Positions 16,868-27,272 are shown, counted from the first letter of the stretch. The stretch: DNA of 64,000 bases from Sphingobacteriales bacterium (GCA_018262795.1 JADFDM010000006.1:124001-188000), one strand, 5' to 3'. Notes: generated by a model from the letters alone, not told the origin. A program made the numbers and translations.

Positions 16868-17554
16868 TCAGGTGAAAAAGTCGGTGATTTCTTTCCACAG
16901 TAAATCCATCGGTATTTTTTCAAACGGATGGGACACATCGGGGTAGCATTTTACCATTGAATTTTTGAGCAAATGGTGCACATCCTCCACTTCTTTGGCA
17001 CTTACGGTATCATCATTTTCACCACGGGCTAACAGTACCCTACTTTCAATTTTTAGAAAATCCTGCTCGCTCAGATGAGTATGCGCCAAATCCTTCATCA
17101 GCAGAACGGTTTTTAGCATCAAACTTTTCCATTCGTGTTCGCCATGCCGCTGTGATAATGATTGAGCAAATGCAGGCACTTTATGGAGGACTACTTCCGG
17201 ATTCAGATGCTGAATTTCCTTTTCCGCCACTTCTTCGTTCCATAAAAGTTTAGTGCCTAAAGTGAAAACTTTCCCAACTCTATCAGGGTAAAAGCGGGTG
17301 AGCCACAGTGCTACGTAACCGCCCATGCTATAGCCGAATATGTCTATAGTCTGAAGGTAATTTTCATTCATCCAGTCCAGTACTTCATGGGCTAAATTCT
17401 GTATGGTGAAAGCATGGAGTTGGGACGGACGGCTGCCATGCCCCGAGAAGTTGAAGGCATGTATTTTGAACGATGCGGAAAGAGCTATTTCTAAGTTAAT
17501 AAACTGTTCCTTTGAGCCAAGCGCTCCATGTAAAAGCAAAAGTTCTTTCATCAT
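16868..17554 (-). CDS. Alpha/beta hydrolase
   Basis: 228 aa from ATG 17554 (an ATG eight codons earlier at 17578 and one at 17551 are also possible). It has the alpha/beta-hydrolase layout: LLLHGALGS oxyanion region, GHGSRPS, nucleophile elbow GYSMGG, the acid in ARGENDDTV, and the histidine in DVSHPFEK. The substrate cannot be told; size and motifs resemble MenH- and esterase-type hydrolases, but no menaquinone genes adjoin it. It is divergent from the small secreted protein at 17683. Confidence 0.85.
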   Translation of the reverse strand: MMKELLLLHGALGSKEQFINLEIALSASFKIHAFNFSGHGSRPSQLHAFTIQNLAHEVLDWMNENYLQTIDIFGYSMGGYVALWLTRFYPDRVGKVFTLGTKLLWNEEVAEKEIQHLNPEVVLHKVPAFAQSLSQRHGEHEWKSLMLKTVLLMKDLAHTHLSEQDFLKIESRVLLARGENDDTVSAKEVEDVHHLLKNSMVKCYPDVSHPFEKIPMDLLWKEITDFFT

Positions 17555-17682
17555 CCGAGTTTTTAAATATTTACTCATGCGAACTTTGATTAAAGCTGCC
17601 GGTAAATTTTATTTCAGCAGTGTCTCGGCACAAAGATTACTTAACTTTATCGAAAGTATAGTGGATAAATTGTGAATGAAGG

Positions 17683-18102
17683 ATGGGATTATCAGTTTTC
17701 AATATTAGGAGAAATGTGCTGACCGTTTTGGCTATGCTTTTTTTCTTGTGCTTATCAGCGCAAGAAGATGAAAGCACTTTGGTTTCGTCTGACAGCACCT
17801 TCACCATGAAAATTTATCGTGACGGATACAAGGTCAAGATGATGCTTTACTTTACCCATCCATCAACAATCCAAAGCATCAGTGTAGAAAGAAGTGAATT
17901 AAATGGCAGACAATTCAGCCAGTGCAAATACTTTGACTTTTCGGAGAAGCAGTTGATGGATACCATCATTAAAACAGATAACTATCCCTTACCGGCTTCC
18001 GTAGATATTCTTTACCGCTTGCGAATCATTAATAAAGAAGGAGTTACACGGGTCTATCCGCCAGTGAAATTAGCAGCCGTGAATACCAGAAAATCTAACT
18101 AA
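17683..18102 (+). CDS. Small secreted protein of unknown function
   Basis: 139 aa. After a short basic start it has one hydrophobic segment (VLTVLAMLFFLCLSAQ, about 12-27) that reads as a Sec signal with cleavage after Ala-Gln-type residues. The mature part (about 110 aa) alternates short beta strands and has the look of an Ig-like domain: DSTFTMKIYRDGYKVKMMLYF and YRLRIINKEGVTRVYPPVKL. I do not recognise the family. It stands alone between two minus-strand genes. Confidence 0.6.
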   Translation: MGLSVFNIRRNVLTVLAMLFFLCLSAQEDESTLVSSDSTFTMKIYRDGYKVKMMLYFTHPSTIQSISVERSELNGRQFSQCKYFDFSEKQLMDTIIKTDNYPLPASVDILYRLRIINKEGVTRVYPPVKLAAVNTRKSN

Positions 18103-18130
18103 TAAAAAAATAGAGATGAATGCGCTTGAC

Positions 18131-20725
18131 TTAATTCTTTTTATTGAGTCGGTCAAGAGCACTGTTAGCAGTCGTAACAATCGAATCATAATTGTTGATG
18201 GTTTCTTGCAGATCAAGCTTGGCAGAAGGTTCTTTTTCTTTAGCTAAGTCACTTTCTGTCTTCTTCTTTTTATCCTCAAAATTTTTCGCAATGCGTTTGA
18301 GAGAGCCTTTTCCCGCACCCAGTATAAAGTGCGAGTCATCAGTCTGTGCTTCACTCACTATATCCTCAATACCCGCCAGCACCTCCGGCTTATCCATGCG
18401 GGTAAGAAAATTAGCGTAGTAATAGAACAGATAGTACTTCGTAATACCGGTACTGCTATTCAGTTTCTTCTTAAAATAATTTTGATAACTGGAATCCCCC
18501 TCTTTTGAATATACATCGGCTACAGCGGCTGCCACTTCCGTATTTTTTTGATTTTCAAATTCTTTCGCAAAGTCCATCGCTCTTTTACTATCTGCCGTAA
18601 CCAGTGCCTTTAGGGCAGCTCCTGCCACCATATATGAACTGTCGCCTACCGCAGTTTCAAACAACTGAGTATAGTCAGAGGCTTTTCCCGCTTTAGAAAG
18701 TCTCTGAATAGCTGCTGTGCGCACGTGGCTGTTAGAATCATGGAGCGCAAGGCTGGCCAAATCAGCAAGAATTTTGGCGCTATCTTCTTTCAGGAACTGA
18801 AAGGTTTGAATGGCAAATTCGCGAAGATCAAAAAATGGGTCGTGCATGGCAGTAATAACGGTTGCCTTAGCTTCGGGACTTACTCTTTGAGAGTCCACTA
18901 AAGCAGTTAATGCTTCGTAGCGTTGAACAAACAGAGAAGAGTTTTTGTATTGGAAAATATAGTTAGCAATACTTTTGTTTTCAGTTTTGCTGCACAGTAC
19001 CACCCTATCCGCATCTGCATCTATCAAGTCGGGAATTCCCTGCGATTTGAAAGAGAAAATTTGCGATTTCTTGCTCAATTCAATAGGGTAAGTGCTCACC
19101 GTATTGCCATGATGTATGGCTACTTTCATGGGGAGCGTATAAATTAGACCTCTGCCGGTATTTTGCTTTTGAGTCATAGATACATACACGCTATCGGCAT
19201 CATACGAATAGTGAATGTCTAATTCAGGATACCCCGAATCTAAAAACCACTGATTGAAAAACCAGTTCATATCGCGACCGGTTACTTCTTCAAAAGCCAA
19301 CCGCAACTGGTGCACTTCTACCGGCTTAAATTGATTTGTTTTTAAATAAAGTGCGAGGGATTTAAAGAAGGCCTCCTCCCCCACCACACTCCTCAGATAA
19401 TTCAGTATCAACCCGCCTTTTTCGTAGCTATGACGGTCAAACATATCCTCCCGGTCATTGTAATGAAAGCGAATCAGGTTTACATTCTTGCCCTCTGCTT
19501 CCTGCATAAATTTTTGATAATTATCGAACTGCTTATAGTCGGCATATTCCTTTCCGTATTTGTATTCGTTCCACAGGTATTCGCCATACGTGGCAAACGA
19601 TTCATTCAGCGGAATGTTGCTCCAGCTTTCGCAGGTAACTAAGTCGCCAAACCATTGATGAAACAGTTCATGGCTTATCACATCTTCGTAGGTTTCGTCC
19701 AGCAACTCGCGCGAGTCGCGATTCAGAAATTCGCCATGCAAAGTGGCCGTAGTATTTTCCATGGCACCGCTTACATAATCGCGCACAATCACCTGCGAAT
19801 ATTTCGGCCAGGGGAAATCAAAGCCGAGTTTCTGCGAAAAGAACTCTATCATCTGAGGAGTGTTGCCAAATATCTGCTGCGCATAAGGCGCGTATTTATG
19901 TTCTACATAATAGTTCACCGGCACATCGCGCCATTGGCTTTTTATAATGTCAAAATCGCCAATCGCCATCATAAATAAATAGGGGGCATGAGGCAAGCCC
20001 ATCCGCCAGTAATCGGTTACGGTGCTGTCGCCATTATCAGTAGTGGACACCAATACACCATTCGAGAGCGATACATATTTTTTCAGGTGAGTGATGTAAA
20101 TTTCATCAGTCGTTTTCTGATCGGGCTTGTCAATAGTCGGAAACCAACAAGAGTTCGACTCCGTTTCGCCTTGCGTCCATATCTGAATGGGCTTCGTGGA
20201 GTCAGTGCCTAAAGGGTTAATGAAATACAGCCCTTTATCTTCGCTGATAGCAGCACTGCCACCCACCTTGCGTTCCTCCGGTTTAGCGGTGTAGTCAATA
20301 AACAGTTTTAACTGCTCATTGCGATTGTAAGAGCGATCTAACTTTATTTTTAATTGCAGCGAATCATAGGTGTAGGTCAGCGTAGTATGACTGCTGTCAG
20401 CATTTATCACGCTCACTTCATGAATGTCAAATTGCTTAGCATCCAGCACTAATTCGCTCTGCGGATAAAAATGCGGACGAAGGGTGATGATCGCTTTGCC
20501 GTAAAGATATTGTTTGGCATAATTGAAACTCACCTGCAATTTCGTATGTACCAAGTCAAAATACTTCGTAGCGGAAGCTCTGTATGGATTATCGCGCGAA
20601 GCGGTGATTTCAATGGTATCGAGATCAACGGTTACGGCATCTTTCTGCTTCACTGCATTTTTAGTGGAGGAACACGAAGCGGCTAAAAGAAGAAGAGTGA
20701 GCAAAGGCCAGTAGCGGATTGGCAT
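18131..20725 (-). CDS. M1-family aminopeptidase lipoprotein with C-terminal helical repeats
   Basis: 864 aa. Lipoprotein signal (LLLLAASC), an N-terminal beta domain, then the gluzincin catalytic domain with GAMEN (320-324) and the zinc site HELFH (352-356) followed 19 residues on by the third ligand Glu375. The C-terminal third consists of helical HEAT-like repeats (DPFFDLREFAIQTFQFL, HDSNSHVRTAAIQRL). It removes N-terminal residues from peptides, probably in the periplasm. The catalytic residues are all present. It ends in a Lys-rich charged tail. It stands alone, convergent with the small secreted protein. Confidence 0.93.
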   Translation of the reverse strand: MPIRYWPLLTLLLLAASCSSTKNAVKQKDAVTVDLDTIEITASRDNPYRASATKYFDLVHTKLQVSFNYAKQYLYGKAIITLRPHFYPQSELVLDAKQFDIHEVSVINADSSHTTLTYTYDSLQLKIKLDRSYNRNEQLKLFIDYTAKPEERKVGGSAAISEDKGLYFINPLGTDSTKPIQIWTQGETESNSCWFPTIDKPDQKTTDEIYITHLKKYVSLSNGVLVSTTDNGDSTVTDYWRMGLPHAPYLFMMAIGDFDIIKSQWRDVPVNYYVEHKYAPYAQQIFGNTPQMIEFFSQKLGFDFPWPKYSQVIVRDYVSGAMENTTATLHGEFLNRDSRELLDETYEDVISHELFHQWFGDLVTCESWSNIPLNESFATYGEYLWNEYKYGKEYADYKQFDNYQKFMQEAEGKNVNLIRFHYNDREDMFDRHSYEKGGLILNYLRSVVGEEAFFKSLALYLKTNQFKPVEVHQLRLAFEEVTGRDMNWFFNQWFLDSGYPELDIHYSYDADSVYVSMTQKQNTGRGLIYTLPMKVAIHHGNTVSTYPIELSKKSQIFSFKSQGIPDLIDADADRVVLCSKTENKSIANYIFQYKNSSLFVQRYEALTALVDSQRVSPEAKATVITAMHDPFFDLREFAIQTFQFLKEDSAKILADLASLALHDSNSHVRTAAIQRLSKAGKASDYTQLFETAVGDSSYMVAGAALKALVTADSKRAMDFAKEFENQKNTEVAAAVADVYSKEGDSSYQNYFKKKLNSSTGITKYYLFYYYANFLTRMDKPEVLAGIEDIVSEAQTDDSHFILGAGKGSLKRIAKNFEDKKKKTESDLAKEKEPSAKLDLQETINNYDSIVTTANSALDRLNKKN

Positions 20726-20841
20726 ATATAATTCGATTTAATTGAGGCGGTAAATGTAACATGTATTAGGAATGTGGGAAGGCGAAGCTGAATGAGCAAA
20801 TGATACAAACCTTATCGAAGAGGCGGGAAATTACTATTCAT

Positions 20842-20880
20842 AAAAAAAGCCGCCTTAGTTCATTAGGCGGCTTTTTTATC
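20842..20880. terminator. Bidirectional rho-independent terminator
   Basis: AAAAAAGCCGCCT, loop TAGTTCATT, AGGCGGCTTTTTT: a perfect 13-bp stem with A and T runs on the two sides. It lies 14 bases behind the stop of the minus-strand foldase gene. Confidence 0.9.
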
Positions 20881-20893
20881 AGGTCAAATTTCA

Positions 20894-23023
20894 TTAGAAG
20901 AAATCAGAACGGTCATCTACTATGTCAGCTAATTTCTTCTGCACTTCCTCAGCACTGCGGGCTTTGCCTTGCAGCTTTTGTTTCATTTGGAAAGTATAGA
21001 TAGAATAATCTGTCTGTTTGGCCGGCTCCTGCACGGCAACAGTTTGCACTACATAAACTCCGGAGTTTCCTTTTACCGGTGCCGACAATTTGCCTGCTGT
21101 GGTTCCTATTGCGGTTGCTACCACAGTCGGCTCATAAGCGCCATTGAGTGAAGGATTGCTGAAAGAGACATGGTCGGCAGTAAGAACGGTGCCACCTAAC
21201 TTAGAGGCGAGATCGTCAATATTTGAAGCCTTTGCGTCTTGCATTTTTTTGGCGAGCGTCTCAAATCTCTTCTCGTTGAGCACTAAACTTTTCACCGTTT
21301 CACGAACCTCGTCTAAGGTAGGGAGGCCTTTCGGGCTGATATTCTCCAACATCGCTACAACGTGTTTCTTTTCTACCGTAAAAATAGAAGACACCTCTCC
21401 TTTCTTCGCCTTGAATGCCCACTTTACAAGGTCGCGAGCGGCACCGAGGCCGGGAACATTAAACTGATCGAGTTTAAGATCAGAGACGGTTTTCATGTTT
21501 AACTTTTTGCCGGCTTCTAAAAATTTATCGGCACTCTGGTTATCGGCTGCAAAACCACTAGCAGTGCTATATACATTTCTCTCGGTTTCAGTGCTCGGAA
21601 GTATTTCCTTGCTCAAGTAAGTGACCAATACTCCTGTTTTGGTGGGCTTCTCTTCTGTGACTTGGAAAATGTAGAAAGCATTATCCTGCTGGCTTCCCTC
21701 CATGTATGTTTTGCCTTTCTTGGCGTGGTAGAAAATAAGATCATTCAGTGCCTTTTCTTTCTGTCCTGCTTTTACCCATCCGGCATCACCTCCTTTCATT
21801 TTGCTGGCTTGGTCATCTGAAAACTGCATCGCCATTAAACCAAAGTCGGCATGTAAGGAATCAATAGCGTGATAAATACTATCTACTAATTTTCGCTTGG
21901 CGGCACCTTCTTCTTGCGTTTTTACATCGTTGAAAGAAATTACTATTTCGCGAAGCCGCACCGAGTCAGAAATCATTTTGCGGTCGCTAATCTTAGCTAA
22001 CTTAAAGTAAGGGCCATCTAAGTAAGGGCCAATGATAGTTTTTACCGGAAGGCTGAAAAGAGAATCTTTAATAGGGGAATTCAATTGCTCTTTATCGTAG
22101 TACACGCCATCAAAAGGGGTTTGAGAATACAACTTTACAAAGACGGAATCTTCTGAAACGGTTTCCCCTTTGGCAAAATCTTCTCGTCTTTCTTCTATTT
22201 CTTTAATTATTTCTGCGGAGTCAGAGGAGGAAGCTGCTATATCGAAAATGACATAGTTGATTTTACGGGTTTCGTCATCCTTTTTAAAGGCTGCTTGATG
22301 TTCGTTGATGTATTTTGTCATTTCATCATCGCTCACTTTTATGTCAGCATCATTCACCTGACTGTAGGGTAGGCTTACATATTTAAAGTCAACCGTGCGG
22401 TTTTGATCGTCATAATTCATTTCGCCCATCCAAGAGGGTACGTAAAGCCCTTTCGAAATCAGATTATCATACTTTGTTTGGAACTCATTTTTTTTCATCT
22501 CCGACTCAAAAGCCAACCACTGCTTTCTACGGGTACCCGGTTCTGCTCCCGGATCGTCTTTATCTAAGTTCTGTAAGAAATAGCGAACTTGAGCCGGATC
22601 GAACTGACCGGTTTGCGGATTGGAGAAAGACTGTTTGATGTAAGGATGCGGATTTTCACCGGTGGCCAATTCATTCATTTCTTCAGCCGTAACATTGATT
22701 CCCAATTGCTTATAGACATTATCAAAGATGATTTCATTCACCATTTGATCCCAGGTTTGGTTGCGCAAGTAGTTGCGCATATCATCCGTCATAGGTTGAC
22801 CGCGCAATTGCATTTCCTGAGTCTTTATATTCTCTTCGTATTTTTTTTCAAACGTGTTGATAGGAATCTTTTCGCCATTGACCTCTCCCACGCTGTCTTT
22901 TCTACCCTTCAGTACACTAAACTGAGAGTTGGTAGCATCCATCACCAAGAAACCTACAATAGAGGCTCCAATCAAAAAGATGAGTAATCCTGAATGTTGA
23001 CGAATCTTACCTATTGCTGCCAT
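20894..23023 (-). CDS. Membrane-anchored peptidyl-prolyl isomerase / SurA-N domain foldase (PpiD-like)
   Basis: 709 aa. A single N-terminal membrane segment (IFLIGASIVGFLVMDA, about 15-30) anchors a periplasmic chaperone. A SurA-type N domain (about 35-250) is followed by a parvulin-like rotamase region with F-S-D-D-Q-A-S-K-M-K-G-G-D-A-G-W-V (about 390-410), as in PpiD, and a second alpha/beta region ending in AEEVQKKLADIVDDRSDFF. It should help outer-membrane and secreted proteins to fold after Sec export. It is followed by a strong terminator. Upstream lies the CNNM gene, 135 bases away. Confidence 0.88.
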   Translation of the reverse strand: MAAIGKIRQHSGLLIFLIGASIVGFLVMDATNSQFSVLKGRKDSVGEVNGEKIPINTFEKKYEENIKTQEMQLRGQPMTDDMRNYLRNQTWDQMVNEIIFDNVYKQLGINVTAEEMNELATGENPHPYIKQSFSNPQTGQFDPAQVRYFLQNLDKDDPGAEPGTRRKQWLAFESEMKKNEFQTKYDNLISKGLYVPSWMGEMNYDDQNRTVDFKYVSLPYSQVNDADIKVSDDEMTKYINEHQAAFKKDDETRKINYVIFDIAASSSDSAEIIKEIEERREDFAKGETVSEDSVFVKLYSQTPFDGVYYDKEQLNSPIKDSLFSLPVKTIIGPYLDGPYFKLAKISDRKMISDSVRLREIVISFNDVKTQEEGAAKRKLVDSIYHAIDSLHADFGLMAMQFSDDQASKMKGGDAGWVKAGQKEKALNDLIFYHAKKGKTYMEGSQQDNAFYIFQVTEEKPTKTGVLVTYLSKEILPSTETERNVYSTASGFAADNQSADKFLEAGKKLNMKTVSDLKLDQFNVPGLGAARDLVKWAFKAKKGEVSSIFTVEKKHVVAMLENISPKGLPTLDEVRETVKSLVLNEKRFETLAKKMQDAKASNIDDLASKLGGTVLTADHVSFSNPSLNGAYEPTVVATAIGTTAGKLSAPVKGNSGVYVVQTVAVQEPAKQTDYSIYTFQMKQKLQGKARSAEEVQKKLADIVDDRSDFF

Positions 23024-23158
23024 TTGAGTATATTGATTTTAAGTTTATCCCTTTAAAATCACCGAGTTGGGGATTTTTAAAGGACGGCAAATTAAAAGGA
23101 AAAAGTCCGAAAAAGGAACAACTATTATTTATAGAGAAGATTCGAGAGAGAAATGAGC

Positions 23159-24427
23159 TTATTCTTCGGTCTTTATTTTCACATTTACGAGTTCGATGCG
23201 AGTATCGGTGGCTCTCAATATTTTAAATTGAAAATGATCAAGATCCAAGAGAGTGCCGGGTTCAGGAATATCTTCGATACCGCTGATTACATAGCCTGAA
23301 AGAGTAGTGTAATCCCCTTCAGGAAGGTCGAGATCGTATTTTTCGTTTAGGTAATCTACCTCTAAGCGACCGGAGAAAACAAACTCATTTTCCGCTATTT
23401 TCTTTTCGGTCAGGTTGGGCGTGTCGTGCTCATCCTCTATTTCACCAAAAATCTCTTCCATTAAGTCTTCGAGCGTAATAATGCCGGCTGTGCCTCCATA
23501 TTCATCTACCACCCAGGCGATGTTTTTGCGCTCTCTGATGAATTGAAGCAGCAGGTCGCGAGCGGTCATGCTGCCCGGAATTGCCTGCAACGGTCGAATG
23601 ACAGCGCGCAGACCCATCGGATTTTTGAGTAGGTCAAAATGGTGGATATATCCCTTTATTTGATCAATAGTTTCATCATAAATAATAATTCTCGACAGCT
23701 TGCTTTCAATGAACTTAGCTTTTAAAGCGGCCACATCTTCGCTCACATCCAATGCCTGAATTTCGGGACGCGGCACCATGCAGTTGCGAATTTTAATATC
23801 CTTTAGATACAATGCCTTTTCAAATAATTCGGAGTTGAGATGATCTGTTTCATCCTCTGCCCCTTCATCGGCATAGGCAGTTTCTTTCACTAAATATTCT
23901 AAATCTGCTTTTGTGAAACTGAGTTGCGCTTCGGTAAGTTCTTTCCCGTCTATGACTTTGATGATCCAGCGCGCCAGATTATGAAAGATGAAATTGAAGG
24001 GAGAAAGAAGTTTGTAGAAAAACTGAATGGGGTATGAAAATACCAAGAGCGACTGATCGGAGTTGACGCGGAAAAGAATTTTAGGAATTAGCTCTCCAAA
24101 AATGAGGATAACAAAGGTGGTAAAGAGAGTTTGCACCACCAACAGGGAAATCTCCTGATTATCGGCCGGCAAAAACCAAAAGCGATCTTGCACAAAATAT
24201 CGGGCGGAAACACTGGCAAACACCACCAATGAAATATTTAGCCCTACCAGCATGGTGCTGATAAACTTAGAGGGGTTGTTGTTAAACGCAGAGATAATCT
24301 TTGCTCTGCCGGAGCCTTTCTCCTTTAAGAGTTCAATCCGCAGTTTATTGGCGGAAACAAAAGCAATCTCCACTCCTGCAAAAAAAGCGATGAGTATAAG
24401 CGAAAGAATAATAGCGAGTAATTCCAT
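23159..24427 (-). CDS. CNNM/CBS-domain membrane protein (hemolysin-like, GldE-type architecture)
   Basis: 422 aa. N-terminal DUF21/CNNM membrane domain with about four helices (1-25, 57-80, 90-115, 125-145) including the N-P-S-K-F-I-S-T motif, then paired CBS domains (about 205-325) and a C-terminal CorC/HlyC domain (about 345-420). Proteins of this build are linked to magnesium or cobalt export; GldE of gliding bacteria has the same order of domains. No gldD or other gliding gene is beside it, so a gld name is not justified. Confidence 0.87.
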   Translation of the reverse strand: MELLAIILSLILIAFFAGVEIAFVSANKLRIELLKEKGSGRAKIISAFNNNPSKFISTMLVGLNISLVVFASVSARYFVQDRFWFLPADNQEISLLVVQTLFTTFVILIFGELIPKILFRVNSDQSLLVFSYPIQFFYKLLSPFNFIFHNLARWIIKVIDGKELTEAQLSFTKADLEYLVKETAYADEGAEDETDHLNSELFEKALYLKDIKIRNCMVPRPEIQALDVSEDVAALKAKFIESKLSRIIIYDETIDQIKGYIHHFDLLKNPMGLRAVIRPLQAIPGSMTARDLLLQFIRERKNIAWVVDEYGGTAGIITLEDLMEEIFGEIEDEHDTPNLTEKKIAENEFVFSGRLEVDYLNEKYDLDLPEGDYTTLSGYVISGIEDIPEPGTLLDLDHFQFKILRATDTRIELVNVKIKTEE

Positions 24428-24705
24428 TAGATGAGGGAAAGATACTACAAATATGAAAATGCCCTCTACAGCATCCTACTAAAAATGACATTTCTATTTA
24501 TCCCGGTGGCTCTCCACTTAAAAGACAAGTTCACAAACGCAATTATCTGCTCGTATGCGACCCAAAAAAAGTTTTGTTCAAAAACTATCTTCTCCCCACT
24601 CCACGCTTCCCTTTTACCACTTTCCCTTCAAAACTTACCACTTAAAACTCATCCCTTTTTCTTACTTCTTGTTGCAAGCACTGAAATAGGGTATCGCTCT
24701 CAGGG

Positions 24706-26049
24706 CTAATAACTGACAATTTTCGCATTCTTGAGCTTGCGAAGTTGGGCGCGAATAATTTTTTGCACTTCAAAATCATCCTCCTCCATCTTAATTATTT
24801 CTCGCAGGTTTTCAGGAGTTGCTTCCGTCAGTTCGGGATTAAAGAAACCGTAGCCTTTATATGTATTATGATCTAACCATACCACCGAGAGTTCATCGGG
24901 ATGAATGCCTTCGCCTATAATAAAGAAGTTCTGATTTTTGTAGAGGTACCTGCGAACGGTTCTTTCAATAAATGCATTGTGGCTCAAAAGTCCCTTCTCC
25001 TCCATCACTCCTTTCTCTTTCATTTTGGAGCGAATGGCAAACCAACTATACAAATTATTATCGCGGATGATTTTTGACAACACCTTATTGGCACTGGCTT
25101 TTGAGTTAAAGCGAATGATCGCTTCTCCACTCGGCCAATCCACGGGATGAATTTTCAATTGATAGAATCCGTTTTCGTCAGTGGTTAAAAACACGGCATG
25201 AGTAAACTCTTGCAACTTGGGTTTTTTATTGAATTCGGGCAGATGCTTTTTCAGATCGCGGTAAGCGTTCAACTTCGCAATCATTTCATTGCCCGATAGT
25301 TCGTAATCTACCCCACGCATCAATTCAAACATTCGCTTCCGCTCGGGCGAATCGGCCAGCGAAGAAATATGCGAAATCACTTTTTTGCGAATATTCTTTA
25401 CCCCATCTAAGTACAGAATTTTCCCTACCTCATCTTTGTAATAAAACACGCCTGCATCTTCGGGCAACTTTTCAATTTCAGCTTTCGAGAGATAAGGCGG
25501 TAACAAGCTCATATCTATGCCGTGGTTCAGTTCAATCTCAATGTACTTGGATGAATTACTTTTCGATAAAATTATGTCGAGCAACTTCACCGTAGCTTCT
25601 GCATCGCCAAAAGCGCGGTGACGATCGGTGATTTCAATGCCCAAGCTATCGCAGATATTTCCCAAGCTATAGGAGTTGAACCCCGGAAGCACTTTCCGCG
25701 CTAAGTTTACAGTGTCTAATTGCCTTCGGTTAAAATCAATTCCCAGCCGCTTGTATTCTTGGCGAATCATTCCGAAATCGAAACGCACATTATGCGCCAC
25801 AAAAATGGCTTCGTCAGTTAGTTCTAAAATTTTCTGATGCACCTCTTCAAACAAAGGAGCATCGGCTACCATTTCAGAAGAGATGCCGGTCAGTTTGGTC
25901 ACGTAAGGGTCAATTGGTCTGCGTGGATTTACTAACGACTGAAATGTATCTACGGTTCTTTGACCATCGTAAATAATCACCGCTATCTCAATAATACGGT
26001 CGCTTGCAGGGCTGCCCCCTGTGGTTTCTACATCAATGACAGCATACAT
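24706..26049 (-). CDS. DEDDh exonuclease fused to a GIY-YIG nuclease domain
   Basis: 447 aa from the ATG at 26049 (MYAVID), the natural start of the exonuclease fold; the frame is open for 20 more codons upstream. Residues 1-170 are a DnaQ-like DEDDh 3'-5' exonuclease: AVIDVETTGG (ExoI), AHNVRFDFGMI (ExoII), HRAFGDAEAT (ExoIII). Residues about 190-270 resemble the UvrC-type GIY-YIG domain: PEDAGVFYYKDEVGKILYLDGVKNIRKKV, although the usual second-Tyr/Gly pair reads Y-L-D-G. The remainder is a Cho/UvrC-like region. Such fusions may act in DNA repair. It is not the replicative epsilon subunit as such. Confidence 0.85.
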   Translation of the reverse strand: MYAVIDVETTGGSPASDRIIEIAVIIYDGQRTVDTFQSLVNPRRPIDPYVTKLTGISSEMVADAPLFEEVHQKILELTDEAIFVAHNVRFDFGMIRQEYKRLGIDFNRRQLDTVNLARKVLPGFNSYSLGNICDSLGIEITDRHRAFGDAEATVKLLDIILSKSNSSKYIEIELNHGIDMSLLPPYLSKAEIEKLPEDAGVFYYKDEVGKILYLDGVKNIRKKVISHISSLADSPERKRMFELMRGVDYELSGNEMIAKLNAYRDLKKHLPEFNKKPKLQEFTHAVFLTTDENGFYQLKIHPVDWPSGEAIIRFNSKASANKVLSKIIRDNNLYSWFAIRSKMKEKGVMEEKGLLSHNAFIERTVRRYLYKNQNFFIIGEGIHPDELSVVWLDHNTYKGYGFFNPELTEATPENLREIIKMEEDDFEVQKIIRAQLRKLKNAKIVSY

Positions 26050-26181
26050 CAGGCGTGAAAATATACAGAATAAGGACACTCTATAACTACCGACCCGGCA
26101 TTTTAGCATAAAAAATTTATCGGGCCGTTCAAAAGCGGCAAAGTCAAGGGCTTTAGCGGCAATTTTCAGTATTATAGCGCT

Positions 26182-26805
26182 GTGAAAACGATTCGGATTA
26201 TCCTCTTTATGTTACTCACAGCCACCACCTTTCAACTGGCTACGGCACAGGTGATGAAAGAGGACACCACCACGAATGCTCCTTTTTTCAAAGCCTCAAA
26301 ATTTAACAGTAAAGGATATGTGGGCTTTGAAATGCAGGCCACCCAAATATTGAAGAATAAAGCGGCTATGGTAATGGGCTTGAGCCTTAACTGGGTCATT
26401 AATCACAAGTATGTAGTCAGCGGGAAGTATCAACTGCTGACCTCGCGAGTAGATGTGAAAGATCGAGTAGCCCCTTCATCGGGAGGGAAAATATACCTCA
26501 CTCACCATTTTGCCGGGTTGGCATTCAGTTATATTCTATTCTTTGATAAGCGATTTTCCTTTCAACCGGAGTTAGCGGCCGGATGGAGCGCTGCAAAATT
26601 TGAAAACCCTACCAATACAAAATACCGGCACGACTACGGAGCTATTATTCCCGCTGTATATGGTATTTATAATGCCTCTAAAATTTTCAGAGTAGGGGTG
26701 GGTCTAAATTATCGGGCCGTTTTCGGCACTAATTTTCAGGGCCTTAAAGCCAGCGACTTGAACGGTATTACCGGAGTAGTTTTTATTCGACTCGGCACTT
26801 TCTGA
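26182..26805 (+). CDS. Outer-membrane beta-barrel-like protein (GTG start)
   Basis: 207 aa. The GTG at 26182 gives a complete Sec signal (MKTIRIILFMLLTATTFQLATAQ); the next ATG at 26209 would cut into it. The mature part shows alternating beta strands (GYVGFEMQATQIL, AAMVMGLSLNWVINHKYVVSGKYQLL, LAFSYILFFDKRFSFQPELAAGW, RVGVGLNYRAVFG), ending in the aromatic F-I-R-L-G-T-F typical of outer-membrane barrels. About eight strands are likely. The function is unknown. It stands alone, divergent from the exonuclease gene. Confidence 0.72.
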   Translation: MKTIRIILFMLLTATTFQLATAQVMKEDTTTNAPFFKASKFNSKGYVGFEMQATQILKNKAAMVMGLSLNWVINHKYVVSGKYQLLTSRVDVKDRVAPSSGGKIYLTHHFAGLAFSYILFFDKRFSFQPELAAGWSAAKFENPTNTKYRHDYGAIIPAVYGIYNASKIFRVGVGLNYRAVFGTNFQGLKASDLNGITGVVFIRLGTF

Positions 26806-26867
26806 TTTTTAAAGAATCGCAGTTTCCCTTTACCGATAATCTATTCCCAAGAAATGAAGAATGCCTA

Positions 26868-27263
26868 TCAGATGTACGCCTTATTAATAGCAGCCGCAAT
26901 GCTTTCCATCTCCTCTTTTGCTAACTGAAGTTTAGGGCGCGTAAAATCTAAATCGCTCATCGTTTGCAGCGGTACTAAATGGATGTGCACGTGCGGCACC
27001 TCAAGCCCAACCACGGCCATGCCCACTCGCTTGCTGGGAATGACCTTGTCTATTGCTTTTGCCACCTGCTTTGCAAAAATGGCAAGGCCGGAATAAGTAG
27101 CATCGTCCAGATCAAAGATATAATCCACTTCCTTTTTAGGGATCACCAAGGTGTGCCCCTTTACCAAAGGTGCAATGTCTAAAAAGGCCAAAAAGTTTTC
27201 GTCTTCGGCAACTTTATAGCAAGGTATTTCTCCCTGCACAATTCTGGTAAAAAGTGAGGCCAT
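26868..27263 (-). CDS. HIT-family nucleotide-binding hydrolase
   Basis: 131 aa. Starts MASLFTRIVQGEIPCYKVAED, has the A-F-L-D-I-A-P block and the histidine triad H-V-H-I-H-L-V-P, the active-site signature H-x-H-x-H-x-x. Family members (Hint/Fhit-like) hydrolyse nucleoside phosphoramidates or dinucleotide polyphosphates. It lies 9 bases downstream of greA and is likely cotranscribed with it, an arrangement often seen in Bacteroidota. Confidence 0.95.
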   Translation of the reverse strand: MASLFTRIVQGEIPCYKVAEDENFLAFLDIAPLVKGHTLVIPKKEVDYIFDLDDATYSGLAIFAKQVAKAIDKVIPSKRVGMAVVGLEVPHVHIHLVPLQTMSDLDFTRPKLQLAKEEMESIAAAINKAYI

Positions 27264-27272
27264 CGTTAAGTG

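Noticed and set aside
24431-24709. 92-aa plus-strand frame between the CNNM gene and the exonuclease gene
   Set aside because: No family features, unlikely composition, and it crosses the exonuclease stop.
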